Source: DYEC01 sp034434695 (GTDB lineage: Bacteria > Chloroflexota > Anaerolineae > Anaerolineales > Anaerolineaceae). From it: a DNA stretch of 51,529 nt. The notes beneath the pieces are model-generated. The model searched no databases, was not told the origin of the DNA, and saw only the letters and a list, made by a program, of their open reading frames with translations. The stretch is from contig DAOTYY010000157.1 in assembly GCA_034434695.1 (NCBI GenBank), positions 1 to 51,529 of the forward strand. The letters are read 5' to 3'. Of this stretch, positions 25,157-34,174 are shown piece after piece. The first letter of the stretch is position 1. Every line of letters begins with the position of its first letter. A program made the position numbers and the translations under genes.

Positions 25157-27028
25157 ATGTGTGGCATTTGTGGTGTGTTACTTAACGGTGAGCCTGTATC
25201 AGAAAGGCTTATGGCGAAAATGACCTCAACCATCAGCCATCGTGGACCGGACGATGAAGGCATCTGGGTTAATGATTCGATTGGATTGGGACATCGGCGA
25301 TTAGCCATCGTGGATCTTTCGCCTAGTGGACATCAGCCAATGTGCAATGAAACCGGAAGTGTGTTCATCACCTATAACGGTGAGTTGTACAACCATCCCC
25401 AATTGCGCGTGAGGCTCGAAGCCGTCGGTCATCAATACCATTCGCGCTCGGATGCTGAAACCATCATTCACGCATACGAAGAATGGGGACTTGACTGTCT
25501 GAATCACTTCAATGGGATGTTTGCTTTTGCAATTTGGGATGATAGCTGCAAACGTTTGTTTTTGGCGCGTGATCGTTTTGGGATCAAGCCGCTTTATTAT
25601 TATTTTGATGGTCGTAAATTCTTGTTTAGCTCTGAAATCAAAGCTATTCTGGCTTATCCAGGCATCTCGCCTTCGGTTTGTCTTCCAGCATTAAACGAGT
25701 ATTTCACTTTTCAAAACGTCCTCACTGATCTGACGTTGTTTGAAGGGATCAGACTTTTGCCTGCTGGTCACTTCTTAGTGTTAGATGTTAATCAGAGTTT
25801 TATGCCCGTCACACAGCAGTATTGGGATTATGACCTTAGCCCAAAGATTTCATTACCGTTGGAGGAGGCTGCTGATGAGTTGCTCCGCTTGTTTACTCAA
25901 GCGGTAACCCGGCAGTTGATGAGCGATGTGCCGGTTGCCAGTTATCTCAGCGGAGGAATGGATTCCGGTTCCATTGTGACTGTTGCGCGCCAGCATCTTG
26001 GTCGTATGTTGACATTTACGGGCGGCTTTGACCTTTCTTCTGCTTCTGGCATTGAACTCGGTTTTGACGAACGTGCTAAAGCTGAAATGCTTGCCAATCT
26101 TCTTAAGACAGAACACTATGAGGTTGTTTTACATGCTGGAGATATGGAACATGTGATGCCGGAACTCATCTGGCATCTGGAAGATTTGCGTGTTGGACAA
26201 TGTTATCCAAATTATTATGTTGCCCGGCTGGCTGGTAAATTTGTCAAGGTGGTGCTTTCGGGTGCCGGCGGGGATGAGCTTTTTGCAGGGTATCCGTGGC
26301 GGTATTACCGTGCGTTAAATCATCGGAGCGGCGATTATTATCAAAATTACTATGAGTTCTGGCAGCGTCTTGTCCCAGACAGTGAGAAAGCAGAACTTTT
26401 CAGGGAAGAGGTTTTCGAGAAAATTTGTGATCATTCCACTTTTGATGTTTTCCGGGCAATACTTCGGGCAAAAGATTTTTCTCCAAAAAACAGCGAAGAA
26501 ATGGTCAATGCTTCACTGTATTTCGAGTTGAAGACGTTTCTGCATGGTTTGTTAATCGTTGAAGATAAGATGAGCATGGCACATTCTTTGGAAACTCGGG
26601 TGCCTTTTCTGGATAACGATTTGGTGGATTTTGCCTGTCATCTTCCTGTTCACTACAAACTGCGTGATCCAAATCTCCTGACTGTGATAATGGACGAGAA
26701 CGAAGTGGGAAAATTGTTCCGCTATGAACTGCGTTCACAAGATGGCAAACAGATATTGCGCATGGCAATGCAGAAGCTCATCCCGCCTCAAATCGTGAAC
26801 GGAACAAAACAGGGCTTTAGCGCGCCCGATGCCTCGTGGTTTCGCGGGGAAAGCATTGACTATGTCAATGGTTTGTTACGAAACCCTCGCGCTAGGATTT
26901 ATGAATATCTTAACCCGGCATACGTAAACAAACGTTTGGATGAGCATACTTCTGGGCAGAAGAATCATCGTTTGTTTATCTGGTCGCTGCTCAGCTTTGA
27001 ATGGTGGCTGAGAAAATTCATGGAATAG
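25157..27028 (+). CDS. asnB: Second glutamine-dependent asparagine synthetase homologue
   Basis: Start 25157 was chosen because mature class II glutaminases need Cys2: the protein begins Met-Cys-Gly-Ile-Cys-Gly, with GAGGT 8 bases upstream. An upstream in-frame codon at 25094 would bury this cysteine. The glutaminase domain has RGPDDEG and the synthetase domain has SYLSGGMDSGSIV near residue 261 and SGAGGDELFAGYPW near 370. The first PP loop reads SGGMDSG and the later loop reads GAGG where the first paralogue has GDGG. The length is 623 aa. It is separated from the first copy by about 7.4 kb and lies among aminotransferase, methyltransferase and acyltransferase genes, so a sugar carboxylate or aminoacyl-like amidation is as likely as free asparagine synthesis. 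Confidence 0.85.
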   Translation: MCGICGVLLNGEPVSERLMAKMTSTISHRGPDDEGIWVNDSIGLGHRRLAIVDLSPSGHQPMCNETGSVFITYNGELYNHPQLRVRLEAVGHQYHSRSDAETIIHAYEEWGLDCLNHFNGMFAFAIWDDSCKRLFLARDRFGIKPLYYYFDGRKFLFSSEIKAILAYPGISPSVCLPALNEYFTFQNVLTDLTLFEGIRLLPAGHFLVLDVNQSFMPVTQQYWDYDLSPKISLPLEEAADELLRLFTQAVTRQLMSDVPVASYLSGGMDSGSIVTVARQHLGRMLTFTGGFDLSSASGIELGFDERAKAEMLANLLKTEHYEVVLHAGDMEHVMPELIWHLEDLRVGQCYPNYYVARLAGKFVKVVLSGAGGDELFAGYPWRYYRALNHRSGDYYQNYYEFWQRLVPDSEKAELFREEVFEKICDHSTFDVFRAILRAKDFSPKNSEEMVNASLYFELKTFLHGLLIVEDKMSMAHSLETRVPFLDNDLVDFACHLPVHYKLRDPNLLTVIMDENEVGKLFRYELRSQDGKQILRMAMQKLIPPQIVNGTKQGFSAPDASWFRGESIDYVNGLLRNPRARIYEYLNPAYVNKRLDEHTSGQKNHRLFIWSLLSFEWWLRKFME

Positions 27029-27037
27029 GGTACCGAA

Positions 27038-27622
27038 ATGACCTTTAATCATTCGCCTTTATCCGAAAAACTGCTAGAAAATCTTCGTCAGCTTTATCAA
27101 ACTTTGCGCTTGAGCATGCGTAATCGGTGGAAGCGTGATTTACCACTGGAGGAATTGTTGTTTGATCGCTGGGAACGTGCACGCTCGTTAGGCTTTGGAG
27201 AAAATACGAGTATTTATCACAATAGCTATGTGTATGGCGAGGTCAGTGTCGGTGCCAACGTCTGGATTGGCCCGTTTACCCTTCTGGATGGCACAGGTGG
27301 TTTGACGATTGGAGACAATTGCAGTATCAGTGCAGGGGTGCAAATTTACACCCACGACAGTGTGCGTTGGGCACTTTCTGGCGGTAAAGTTAAGTACGAA
27401 TATGCCCCCGTTAAGATTGGCAATAACTGTTACATTGGTCCACAAACGGTTATAGCAAAAGGTGTGTCGATTGGAGATCATTGTCTGATTGGAGCATGTT
27501 CTTTTGTCAACTCAGATATACCGCCTTTTACACTTGCTTTTGGTGTTCCATGTCGTCCCAAAGGTGTGGTGCAGGTAAGCGAAGCCGGGGAAATAAGCTG
27601 GTATCTTTTCGAGGCTGATTAG
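27038..27622 (+). CDS. Left-handed beta-helix (hexapeptide) acyltransferase
   Basis: A 194-residue transferase. After a helical N-terminus (residues 1-45) come repeated hexapeptide turns (VSVGANVWIGPFTLL, LTIGDNCSISAGVQI, VKIGNNCYIGPQTVI, VSIGDHCLIGACSFV). The loop YTHDSVRW holds the His of the acetyl-CoA active site, and the end PPFTLAFGVPCRPKG is typical of sugar O- or N-acetyltransferases. It probably acetylates an amino sugar made by the DegT enzyme upstream. It lies 9 bases after the amidotransferase gene; the ribosome binding site is weak. Confidence 0.85.
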   Translation: MTFNHSPLSEKLLENLRQLYQTLRLSMRNRWKRDLPLEELLFDRWERARSLGFGENTSIYHNSYVYGEVSVGANVWIGPFTLLDGTGGLTIGDNCSISAGVQIYTHDSVRWALSGGKVKYEYAPVKIGNNCYIGPQTVIAKGVSIGDHCLIGACSFVNSDIPPFTLAFGVPCRPKGVVQVSEAGEISWYLFEAD

Positions 27623-27660
27623 TAGATTGTGAGAAATCCCCTTTATTTTGTGGAGATAAA

Positions 27661-28368
27661 ATGGCACGAGATAAAAACGCGGTTATTCGGAATCAACATG
27701 CATCCTTGATTCGGCTGATTCGAGAACGTAATTATCACACCTTGATTGACCTGGGCTGTGGGAATGCTGAAAAAGCGCTTTTCTTTGCTCAAGAGTTGGG
27801 CATGAAAGTGACTGCTATGGATGAATTTGAAGGACATGGATCGGATGCGCGGCTGGAAGATATAGGTAAAAAAGTGAACACATTGGGCTTATCCGAGAGG
27901 GTCAGTGTCATTAAGCTGGATGCCCTGCAAATTGAACAATTGGGGCAGACGTTTGACGTTGTCTTTATTCAGAATGTGCTGCATCATATTTTTCCCTGGC
28001 CAGAGTCAAAAAATAGTGAGCGGATAAAGAGCTTTTTCAATGAGTTGCGAAAAATACTTTCGCAGAGAGGGCTGATTTATATCACCAATGCCGGTCGTTG
28101 GAATTTTTGGGATCGCCTTCACCGGGTCATACCCGGCAAATGGTACCAAGCTAAACTATTTAGCTCGATTAATCAAGTAGATTTTAATACAAAAACGCCC
28201 GCCTCAGTCTGGCAGGTATACCTGAAAGAGGCGGGTTTCCACAAGCTGTTTCTGGAATACTACGTCCCCTATGAATTTCGCCGCTTAAAATGGGCACTCA
28301 ATAACCCGCTTGCCAATGTGTTTATTGAGTCGATTTATTCCATCGCCGCCGAGAGTTCCGTTCGCTGA
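27661..28368 (+). CDS. Class I SAM-dependent methyltransferase
   Basis: A compact methyltransferase of 235 residues. Motif I LIDLGCGNAEKALFFA lies near residues 23-38, the acidic loop TAMDEFEGHGSD near 45-56, and the later strand FDVVFIQNVLHHIFPW near 98-113. GGAG precedes the ATG. The C-terminal half is aromatic and basic, perhaps for an acceptor on a lipid carrier. It sits between the acyltransferase and the flippase. No specific substrate can be read. Confidence 0.8.
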   Translation: MARDKNAVIRNQHASLIRLIRERNYHTLIDLGCGNAEKALFFAQELGMKVTAMDEFEGHGSDARLEDIGKKVNTLGLSERVSVIKLDALQIEQLGQTFDVVFIQNVLHHIFPWPESKNSERIKSFFNELRKILSQRGLIYITNAGRWNFWDRLHRVIPGKWYQAKLFSSINQVDFNTKTPASVWQVYLKEAGFHKLFLEYYVPYEFRRLKWALNNPLANVFIESIYSIAAESSVR

Positions 28369-28467
28369 GCCCATTATAGCGATTTTTCTAAAGAATCCGC
28401 AAGGCGGCGGCAGCGAGCTGGGAACAATCCGATACTAGCGAGGTCTACCATCTCAGCCAAGCATTTA

Positions 28468-29934
28468 TTGAAAGAGAGTCTTGTTTACGGTGTTGCAGGA
28501 ACGCTTAATCGTTTTGTCGGCGTCCTGCTGGTGCCCCTTTATACCCGTCTATTTGCCCCTGCCGATTATGGCTTGCTAGATTTGTTGACAACATCTTCCG
28601 CGTTGCTTTCTCTTTTGTCGGGCTTGCAGATCGAGTCTGGAGTGGCGCGCGAGTATTATGAAGCAAAATCAAAGCAGTATGAGAAAGAATTATTGGGGAC
28701 AGCTCTGGTACTATCAACAGTGAGCGGTTTGTTTTGGAGCGCCGTAGCCTTCATCGTTTTCATGTCGGTCATTCAAGGGTATGCAGGATTGACTGCCTTG
28801 CACATAACAGCAATTCTGTTGCTCCTTATTCCCACTCAGTTCATGGCGATCTTCCTTGTGTTATTGCGTTTTCAACGTCGTCCTGGCGTCTTTCTGTTCT
28901 TCTCTTCAGGTGATGTTTTATTGGGGACGCTTCTGACGATCTATCTGGTCGTGTACCAGCATTGGGGAATCCTGGGGGTACTTTGGGGGTTGTGCATTTC
29001 TAAAATTTTTTGGTCATCCGTGATGCTGTTGGTTTTGCGCAAGCATTTCAGAATTGTATGGAGAAAGCAGTTGGCGCGCCGAATGGTATTTTATAGTGCT
29101 CCACTTATACCGGCAGTCCTCACGAAATGGGGACAGAACTACGCTAATCGTTTCATATTGGCAACGACGTTTACGCTCGCCCAGCTTGGGATTTACAGTC
29201 TGGCTGTGAAAATCGCATCTGGTTTTGCACTGGTTGACATGGCTTTTCGCATGGCTTGGGATCCGTATGCAATCGAATTAATGAACGAACCCGGTTTTGA
29301 AAGAAAGTATGCTCGTGCCTTTGATTTTTATTTGTTAGGAATGTTTGCAATAAGCCTCTTAATGGTTTTGCTGGGCACACCAGTTGTCAGAATTATGGCT
29401 GGTCAGGCTTATCAAGATGCCGGCAGGTTGGTAGGGTTGATCACGATCGGCTTATTCTGGACAAGTATGGATAAGTTCTTTGCGCTGGGCAACAGCGTTG
29501 TGCGAAAGACATACTGGAATCTGGCTGGTTATATTCCTGGCGTTCTTATAAATCTTTTTGTGTTATGGATGCTTGGAAACCGCTGGGGATTGTTTGCGGC
29601 GGGAATGGCTTACATATTGGGGGGAGTTGTGAGTTCTGTGGCGCTCTTATGGGTGGCTCAAAGAAATCATTATGTGCCCTATCGAAGACGAGCTGTGGTG
29701 TTATCTCTGCTGGCATCCGTGTCGTATGCTGCGTGGACATATCTTGCGGAACCAATTGCCCTGCGAACAATCTCGTTGGGTATATGGCTTCTCATCAATG
29801 GAGCAATAGCCTTAATTCTTATTTTTTTGCTAGGTTTATCCATCTTCTCTGGAAAGGTTATGAAAGAGTGGGGTTTTAATATTTTCTCTTATCTAGTCGG
29901 ACGGTGTCAAAGATGGTCGAACAGGAACTATTGA
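28468..29934 (+). CDS. Wzx-like oligosaccharide flippase (MATE/MOP superfamily)
   Basis: A 488-residue polytopic protein with about 12-14 membrane segments. The N-terminal pattern VYGVAGTLNRFVGVLLVPLYTRLFAPADYGLLDLL is the family hallmark (amphipathic helix, PLYTR, P-x-DYG). It exports polyprenyl-diphosphate-linked oligosaccharides to the outer face of the membrane. The start codon is TTG 28468, placing Lys-Glu ahead of the first helix; no ATG fits. About 100 non-coding bases precede it, with no clear terminator. It is the only Wzx-type gene in the window; no Wzy was recognised, although one of the large membrane proteins could fill that role. Confidence 0.88.
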   Translation: MKESLVYGVAGTLNRFVGVLLVPLYTRLFAPADYGLLDLLTTSSALLSLLSGLQIESGVAREYYEAKSKQYEKELLGTALVLSTVSGLFWSAVAFIVFMSVIQGYAGLTALHITAILLLLIPTQFMAIFLVLLRFQRRPGVFLFFSSGDVLLGTLLTIYLVVYQHWGILGVLWGLCISKIFWSSVMLLVLRKHFRIVWRKQLARRMVFYSAPLIPAVLTKWGQNYANRFILATTFTLAQLGIYSLAVKIASGFALVDMAFRMAWDPYAIELMNEPGFERKYARAFDFYLLGMFAISLLMVLLGTPVVRIMAGQAYQDAGRLVGLITIGLFWTSMDKFFALGNSVVRKTYWNLAGYIPGVLINLFVLWMLGNRWGLFAAGMAYILGGVVSSVALLWVAQRNHYVPYRRRAVVLSLLASVSYAAWTYLAEPIALRTISLGIWLLINGAIALILIFLLGLSIFSGKVMKEWGFNIFSYLVGRCQRWSNRNY

Positions 29935-29993
29935 ATGTTAACGAAGGATGGACAAGATAAGCAAACCTGTATGGTGAGCATGAGGAAGGGAAT

Positions 29994-31583
29994 ATGCAAA
30001 CCGGCTTTTTTATAATCATTATTTTGCTTGGGATCATTTTGAGAATACTCCCGAGGCTTTTGCGTGCCTGCGTTGTTGATTCGGATACGGCGTACCATTT
30101 GCTGGTAGCCGAGCGAATCAGAAGTAGCCGCTTCCGCTTGCCACAGTTTATTCAGGGTTTTATTTTGCAAACCCCGTATACTTATCCGCCTTTGTACCAT
30201 TACTTGTTAGCTCTCATGCCCAAGCGTTTGCGCGAAGGTGTTGAACCGTACATGGGGGCGTTGATTGACACATTTCATGCTGTATCAATTTTCCTGTTTT
30301 GTATTGGCTCTGGCTTGTTTGCAAGTTTATCTTCAGCTTGGCAAGTTCAACTTGTATCGCTTCTCGCGATGTTGATATTTCTGACGTATCCGGCTCTCTT
30401 AAGCGCAACCCCTCTGCGCGTTTATCAAGGTACTCCAAGACCGTTGGGCGAATGGTTATTTTCGATAGTCATGTTCTCTTTGGGGTTCTATACAATGCAG
30501 GGGAATTGGGTCTGGTTTGCTTTCTCCGTGCTGACTGCAGCCTTGTTGTTGCTTTGCAGTAAGTTTGGTGCTCAGGTTTTTTTATTTAGTTCAATTTTTA
30601 TAGCTGCGTGGATGGGTAAACCGGATTTGTTACTATTGTTGCCATTAGCGATTGCTACTGCCATATTGATTTCTAAAGGACATTACTTGAATGTGCTGTC
30701 TGGTCAGATTCAGCATTCGCTTTTCTATCAGCGGTATCTTATTAAGTCTCATCCCGTAAAAGAACGAAATACATTAAGTGATTTGGTACATTTACCTAAG
30801 GATCTATTTCTGAATCCTGGCAGAGCGTTTCAAACGTTATATGAAAAAAATACTTTTTCAGCATTAATCATCAGGAATCCATACCTTGTGCTGGTTGGTT
30901 ATTTTTTGTTGCTCTCATCTGAAGGACTCCTAAGTGAATATAGATTTCTTTTTGGATGGATAATGAGTTGCGTTTTTGCCTTTGCTGTTACCTCACTGCG
31001 TCCCTTTCTTTTTCTTGGCGAAGCGGAGCGTTATGTGGAATATGCAGTTCCTGCAGTTAGTGTGCTGACACCTGCCATTCTAGTTAGGTACGGAAATGCA
31101 ACTGGCTGGCTAATTTGGCTTGTAATTATTGTGTATTCACTGGTGTTTGTGGCAGGAAACCATTTCATCGTTGTGCGTAGATGCTCTAAGAAAAAGCGTC
31201 AAGAGCTTGAGGCACTAAAAAAATGGCTGAGTCAAACACAAGAAACCCCAAAAATTCTCCCAATCCCGGCTCATTTTTTAGGGCGCTTTTTGGTTAAAGA
31301 GACCTGTCACCAGGTTTTATTTTTTAGCGACAATTTGAACGAAAAATTCTTGAGTGGCGAAGAGTTTTTGAAGATTTTCCCTGAATATCCATTCCCAAGC
31401 GATGATTTTGAATATTTAGCAAGCCAATATCAAATTGATTTAATTGTGTGTGAAAAAGGGTCTATCTCACAGGCAGAAAAGAGAGGTCTCAACTATGACT
31501 TCTCTAACTGGTCGCTCATCTTTGAGGACAGTGAATATAGGATTTATCGAAAAAACGGAGTTCCAGGACAGTCTGTCTATTGA
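29994..31583 (+). CDS. GT-C-like membrane protein with C-terminal soluble domain
   Basis: A 529-residue polytopic protein. The first external loop reads RACVVDSDTAYHLLVAERIR near residues 24-43 and then QTPYTYPPLYHYLLAL. This resembles STT3/AglB-like and other GT-C enzymes, whose first loop has a D-x-D or D-x-x-YH motif and a proline-rich turn before helix 2. About 10 membrane helices follow, and residues from about 400 form a soluble domain (KKRQELEALKKWL, EYPFPSDDFEYL). GAGGAAGGG precedes ATG 29994. It may transfer or polymerise the exported oligosaccharide. Its 3' end overlaps the convergent epimerase gene by 7 bases. Confidence 0.68.
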   Translation: MQTGFFIIIILLGIILRILPRLLRACVVDSDTAYHLLVAERIRSSRFRLPQFIQGFILQTPYTYPPLYHYLLALMPKRLREGVEPYMGALIDTFHAVSIFLFCIGSGLFASLSSAWQVQLVSLLAMLIFLTYPALLSATPLRVYQGTPRPLGEWLFSIVMFSLGFYTMQGNWVWFAFSVLTAALLLLCSKFGAQVFLFSSIFIAAWMGKPDLLLLLPLAIATAILISKGHYLNVLSGQIQHSLFYQRYLIKSHPVKERNTLSDLVHLPKDLFLNPGRAFQTLYEKNTFSALIIRNPYLVLVGYFLLLSSEGLLSEYRFLFGWIMSCVFAFAVTSLRPFLFLGEAERYVEYAVPAVSVLTPAILVRYGNATGWLIWLVIIVYSLVFVAGNHFIVVRRCSKKKRQELEALKKWLSQTQETPKILPIPAHFLGRFLVKETCHQVLFFSDNLNEKFLSGEEFLKIFPEYPFPSDDFEYLASQYQIDLIVCEKGSISQAEKRGLNYDFSNWSLIFEDSEYRIYRKNGVPGQSVY

Positions 31584-32551
31584 ACGGTCGCTTTCTCTCG
31601 TTGCATTTCTCGAAGACGCCACTCTACCACTTTGCGCAAACCTTCGATCAAGGGCGTGGTAGCCCTGAAACCAAGCAGTCGCTCGGCTTTTTCAGTACTG
31701 CCAATGCGATGCGTTACAAAACTTTGTTCCTGAGGAAGATACTCTGGTTTTAGATGAGAGCCAGTTAATTCAAGCAAAATGTTTACTAATTCATTAATTG
31801 TGGTTCCAATGCCCATTCCAATATTGAAAAATTCATCCGCGCAGTTCGCTTTCATCCCCAGAATATTTGCTCTGGCAACATCTTCAACATAGATGAAATC
31901 ATAGGTTTGGTTTCCATCGCCATAAATAATTGGTGGTTGCCCGGCGAAGATTCGATCTAGGGCTTTCATGATGACGCTAACATAGGTTCCCCGATAATCC
32001 ATTCGAGGACCATAAATATTCATATAGCGCAAACCTATGTAGGGCAACTTATGTTGTTCATAGATCGCCCGGAACATTTGCTCATTAGCGATTTTGGTGG
32101 CACCATACGTGTTGCGACAGTTGAATGGGTGATCTTCTGTCATTGGGCTGAAAAGGGCATTGCCATACACAGATGCTGATGATGAATAGACTACCCGTTT
32201 CACGCCATGATCACGACAGGCTTCAACTACGTTCCATGTGCCCAACACATTCACTTCCCACGCACTGCGAGGATCGTTAACGCACTCGCCGAGCCAGAGG
32301 GAAGCCAAAAGAAATACACCATCAACGCCTTCCAATTCCCGACGCACACGTTGTCTATCCGTAATCGAAGCCTCAACAATTCGAACGCGGGGGTCTTTTA
32401 CAGCTTCAGCAAGATTGGAGTGGGTACCGCGAACAAAATTGTCGTACACGATGATCTCAGTTACAGGTTCTCTGGTAAGTTGTTCTACGATATAGGATCC
32501 TACCAATCCTGCACCACCAATTACAGCAATACGTTTATTGTTCAATTCCAT
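31577..32551 (-). CDS. NAD-dependent epimerase/dehydratase (UDP-glucose 4-epimerase family SDR)
   Basis: An extended short-chain dehydrogenase of 324 residues. It has the NAD loop GGAGLVGS (residues 12-19), the VFLLASLW strand, SSSASVYGN with the catalytic Ser near 125, and YGATK (Tyr/Lys, near residue 149). NIYGPRMDYRG follows, as in UDP-sugar 4-epimerases. It would interconvert C4 epimers of a nucleotide sugar for the glycan locus. It is the only minus-strand gene between 10.5 and 38 kb and has its own transcript. No good ribosome binding site precedes the ATG at 32551. The 4-epimerase reading is favoured over a 4,6-dehydratase because the sequence after Ser is VYGN rather than the dehydratase pattern. 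Confidence 0.85.
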   Translation of the reverse strand: MELNNKRIAVIGGAGLVGSYIVEQLTREPVTEIIVYDNFVRGTHSNLAEAVKDPRVRIVEASITDRQRVRRELEGVDGVFLLASLWLGECVNDPRSAWEVNVLGTWNVVEACRDHGVKRVVYSSSASVYGNALFSPMTEDHPFNCRNTYGATKIANEQMFRAIYEQHKLPYIGLRYMNIYGPRMDYRGTYVSVIMKALDRIFAGQPPIIYGDGNQTYDFIYVEDVARANILGMKANCADEFFNIGMGIGTTINELVNILLELTGSHLKPEYLPQEQSFVTHRIGSTEKAERLLGFRATTPLIEGLRKVVEWRLREMQREKATVQ

Positions 32552-32655
32552 AATTCACTGATCATTTTTTATGATGAACGGGGGTGAGCCCGATTTGAGG
32601 TTAAGAAGTTGTGTCATGGTACTGTTTTGGATAAGGCAATGCAAGGCATGTATTA

Positions 32656-32751
32656 GAGGGTGTTGAAAAACAAAACACACTTATATTATGGCGGTAAAAC
32701 AGCCTGTTTTTCGTACAGATATGCGTCATATATGACTTTTTCAACGCTCTC
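32656..32751. mobile_element. 96-bp MITE-like element with 5-bp target duplication
   Basis: The left terminal repeat is GAGGGTGTTGAAAAA (32656-32670). The right end is TTTTTCAACGCTCTC (32737-32751), whose reverse complement GAGAGCGTTGAAAAA matches 13 of 15 positions. TATTA flanks both sides directly (32651-32655 and 32752-32756), a perfect target-site duplication. The interior is AT-rich and non-coding. Such a short element would need a transposase supplied in trans by a related full IS, which is not visible in this window. Confidence 0.65.
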
Positions 32752-32842
32752 TATTATATTCCTCCGAGTTTGTTGGTGTCAATGCCGGGTTACCATTTTG
32801 AAGCGGTAAAACTTTGGCTACAAGGTATCGTCAAAGAGTAAA

Positions 32843-32851
32843 TGTTATAAT
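32843..32851 (+). promoter_or_regulatory. Extended -10 promoter
   Basis: TGTTATAAT is a perfect extended -10 box (TG-n-TATAAT), which can work without a good -35; none is seen. The transcript would have a leader of about 150 bases before the GT4 gene at 33010. Confidence 0.4.
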
Positions 32852-33009
32852 CGGTGTGATGTAACACAGCCATTGGGTGCTTATCGAGTTCACTGGTTTC
32901 TGCCATATACTCTGATTGCAGTAGAAACAGCTATGCTTTGCATCACTCATTTTAACTGGGAAAACCGACTGTTCGATCATTGAGGGATAGTGTTTTCAAG
33001 GAGGTGTAT

Positions 33010-34104
33010 GTGCAAACAAAAGTTGATCTGGCAATTTTTTTGCCTAGTTTGGAAGCTGGTGGTGCTGAGCGTGCTTTAACTCGATTGGCAAATCATTTTG
33101 TCGAGCGGGGATTGCAGGTTGATATGGTGCTGGTACAAGCGTGTGGCGCGTTATTGAAAGAGTTATCCGAGCGAGTTCGGGTAGTTGACTTGGAAGCCTA
33201 TAAGAAATATGCCTGTATGCCCCAATTCATTAGATACTTGAGAAAATATCGTCCAAGAGCATTGCTTTCTTCACTTGTCTTGACGAATTTGTTGGCAGTC
33301 ATTTGTAACCGACTGGCAGGTTCGGTCACCCGCATTGTGGTACGGGAGGCTAGCACTTTGTCACACCTGAGAAGGTCTGCATGGAAAAAATGGCTGGAAC
33401 AAACGTTGGTGCGAACCTTATATCCGCAAGCTTCTACTGTGATTGCGGTATCTCAAGGCGTTGCGAAAGATTTGATCAACTATGCAAGACTTTCGGAAAG
33501 GATGATCGAAGTCATTCCCAATCCGGTGATCACAGAAGAGCTGTTTCGCAAAACCTCTGAACAAGTGAATCACCCGTGGGTAAATTGCAATCAACCGCCG
33601 TTGGTCTTAAGTGTGGGAAGATTGGTGCCAGAAAAAAACTATGAGTTACTGCTTCGCGCCTTTGCGGTTGTAAGAGAATCAATATCAGCCCATTTGTTGA
33701 TATTAGGTGAGGGACCAGAACGCCAAAAACTGTACGAATTGGCGTACTCGCTGGGCATAGGAGCGGAAATTGATTTGCCGGGTTTTACCCAAAATCCATT
33801 TGCTTATATGAGTAAGGCTTCGGTTTTTGTTTTGTCCTCCATTCTCGAAGGACTCCCCAACGTATTAATCGAGGCAATGGCTTGTGGTTGTCCGGTGGTC
33901 AGCACGGATTGTCCTTCCGGTCCAAACGAGATCTTACAAGGGGGAAGATATGGGCATCTTGTGCCTGTAAATGATGTATCTGCTATGGCACGGGCTATTC
34001 AGGCTGTGTTGAGAGGAGAGCATCGTATGCCGCCTGCAGAATGGCTGGAACAATATAGAATTGAATTGGTGGCTAGGCGTTATCGCGAAGTCTTAGGTCT
34101 CTGA
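33010..34104 (+). CDS. Glycosyltransferase family 4
   Basis: A GT-B transferase. The acceptor loop PSLEAGGAERALTRLANHF lies near the start, SVGRLVPEKNYELLLRAF near 190 and EGLPNVLIEAMACGCPVV (E-x7-E motif) near 280. I chose GTG 33010 (364 aa) because a consensus AGGAGG ends 5 bases before it. A TTG at 32980 would add 10 residues and lacks such a site, and an ATG at 33008 is in another frame. The GG-x-ER loop is common in PimB/WbpH-like transferases that add GalNAc or similar. It is AT-rich like the cassette to its left, whereas the next gene is clearly GC-richer. Confidence 0.85.
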   Translation: MQTKVDLAIFLPSLEAGGAERALTRLANHFVERGLQVDMVLVQACGALLKELSERVRVVDLEAYKKYACMPQFIRYLRKYRPRALLSSLVLTNLLAVICNRLAGSVTRIVVREASTLSHLRRSAWKKWLEQTLVRTLYPQASTVIAVSQGVAKDLINYARLSERMIEVIPNPVITEELFRKTSEQVNHPWVNCNQPPLVLSVGRLVPEKNYELLLRAFAVVRESISAHLLILGEGPERQKLYELAYSLGIGAEIDLPGFTQNPFAYMSKASVFVLSSILEGLPNVLIEAMACGCPVVSTDCPSGPNEILQGGRYGHLVPVNDVSAMARAIQAVLRGEHRMPPAEWLEQYRIELVARRYREVLGL

Positions 34105-34174
34105 AATTAACAGGTGGTATAATTCCTGCCGGTCTGCCGGGGCTCTGGCAGTTATTCTTTATGGCGATAGGTTT

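Larger units (their letters stand above)
32552..33009. other. Spacer of about 460 bases containing a MITE-like element and a promoter
   Basis: This is the divergent region between the epimerase and a GT4 gene. It holds the MITE-like element at 32656-32751 and an extended -10 box at 32843-32851. No coding region is supported in the rest. Confidence 0.5.

Noticed and set aside
28369..28467. A possible gene remnant before the flippase gene
   Set aside because: The 99 bases contain no open frame with protein-like composition and no hairpin with a T run.
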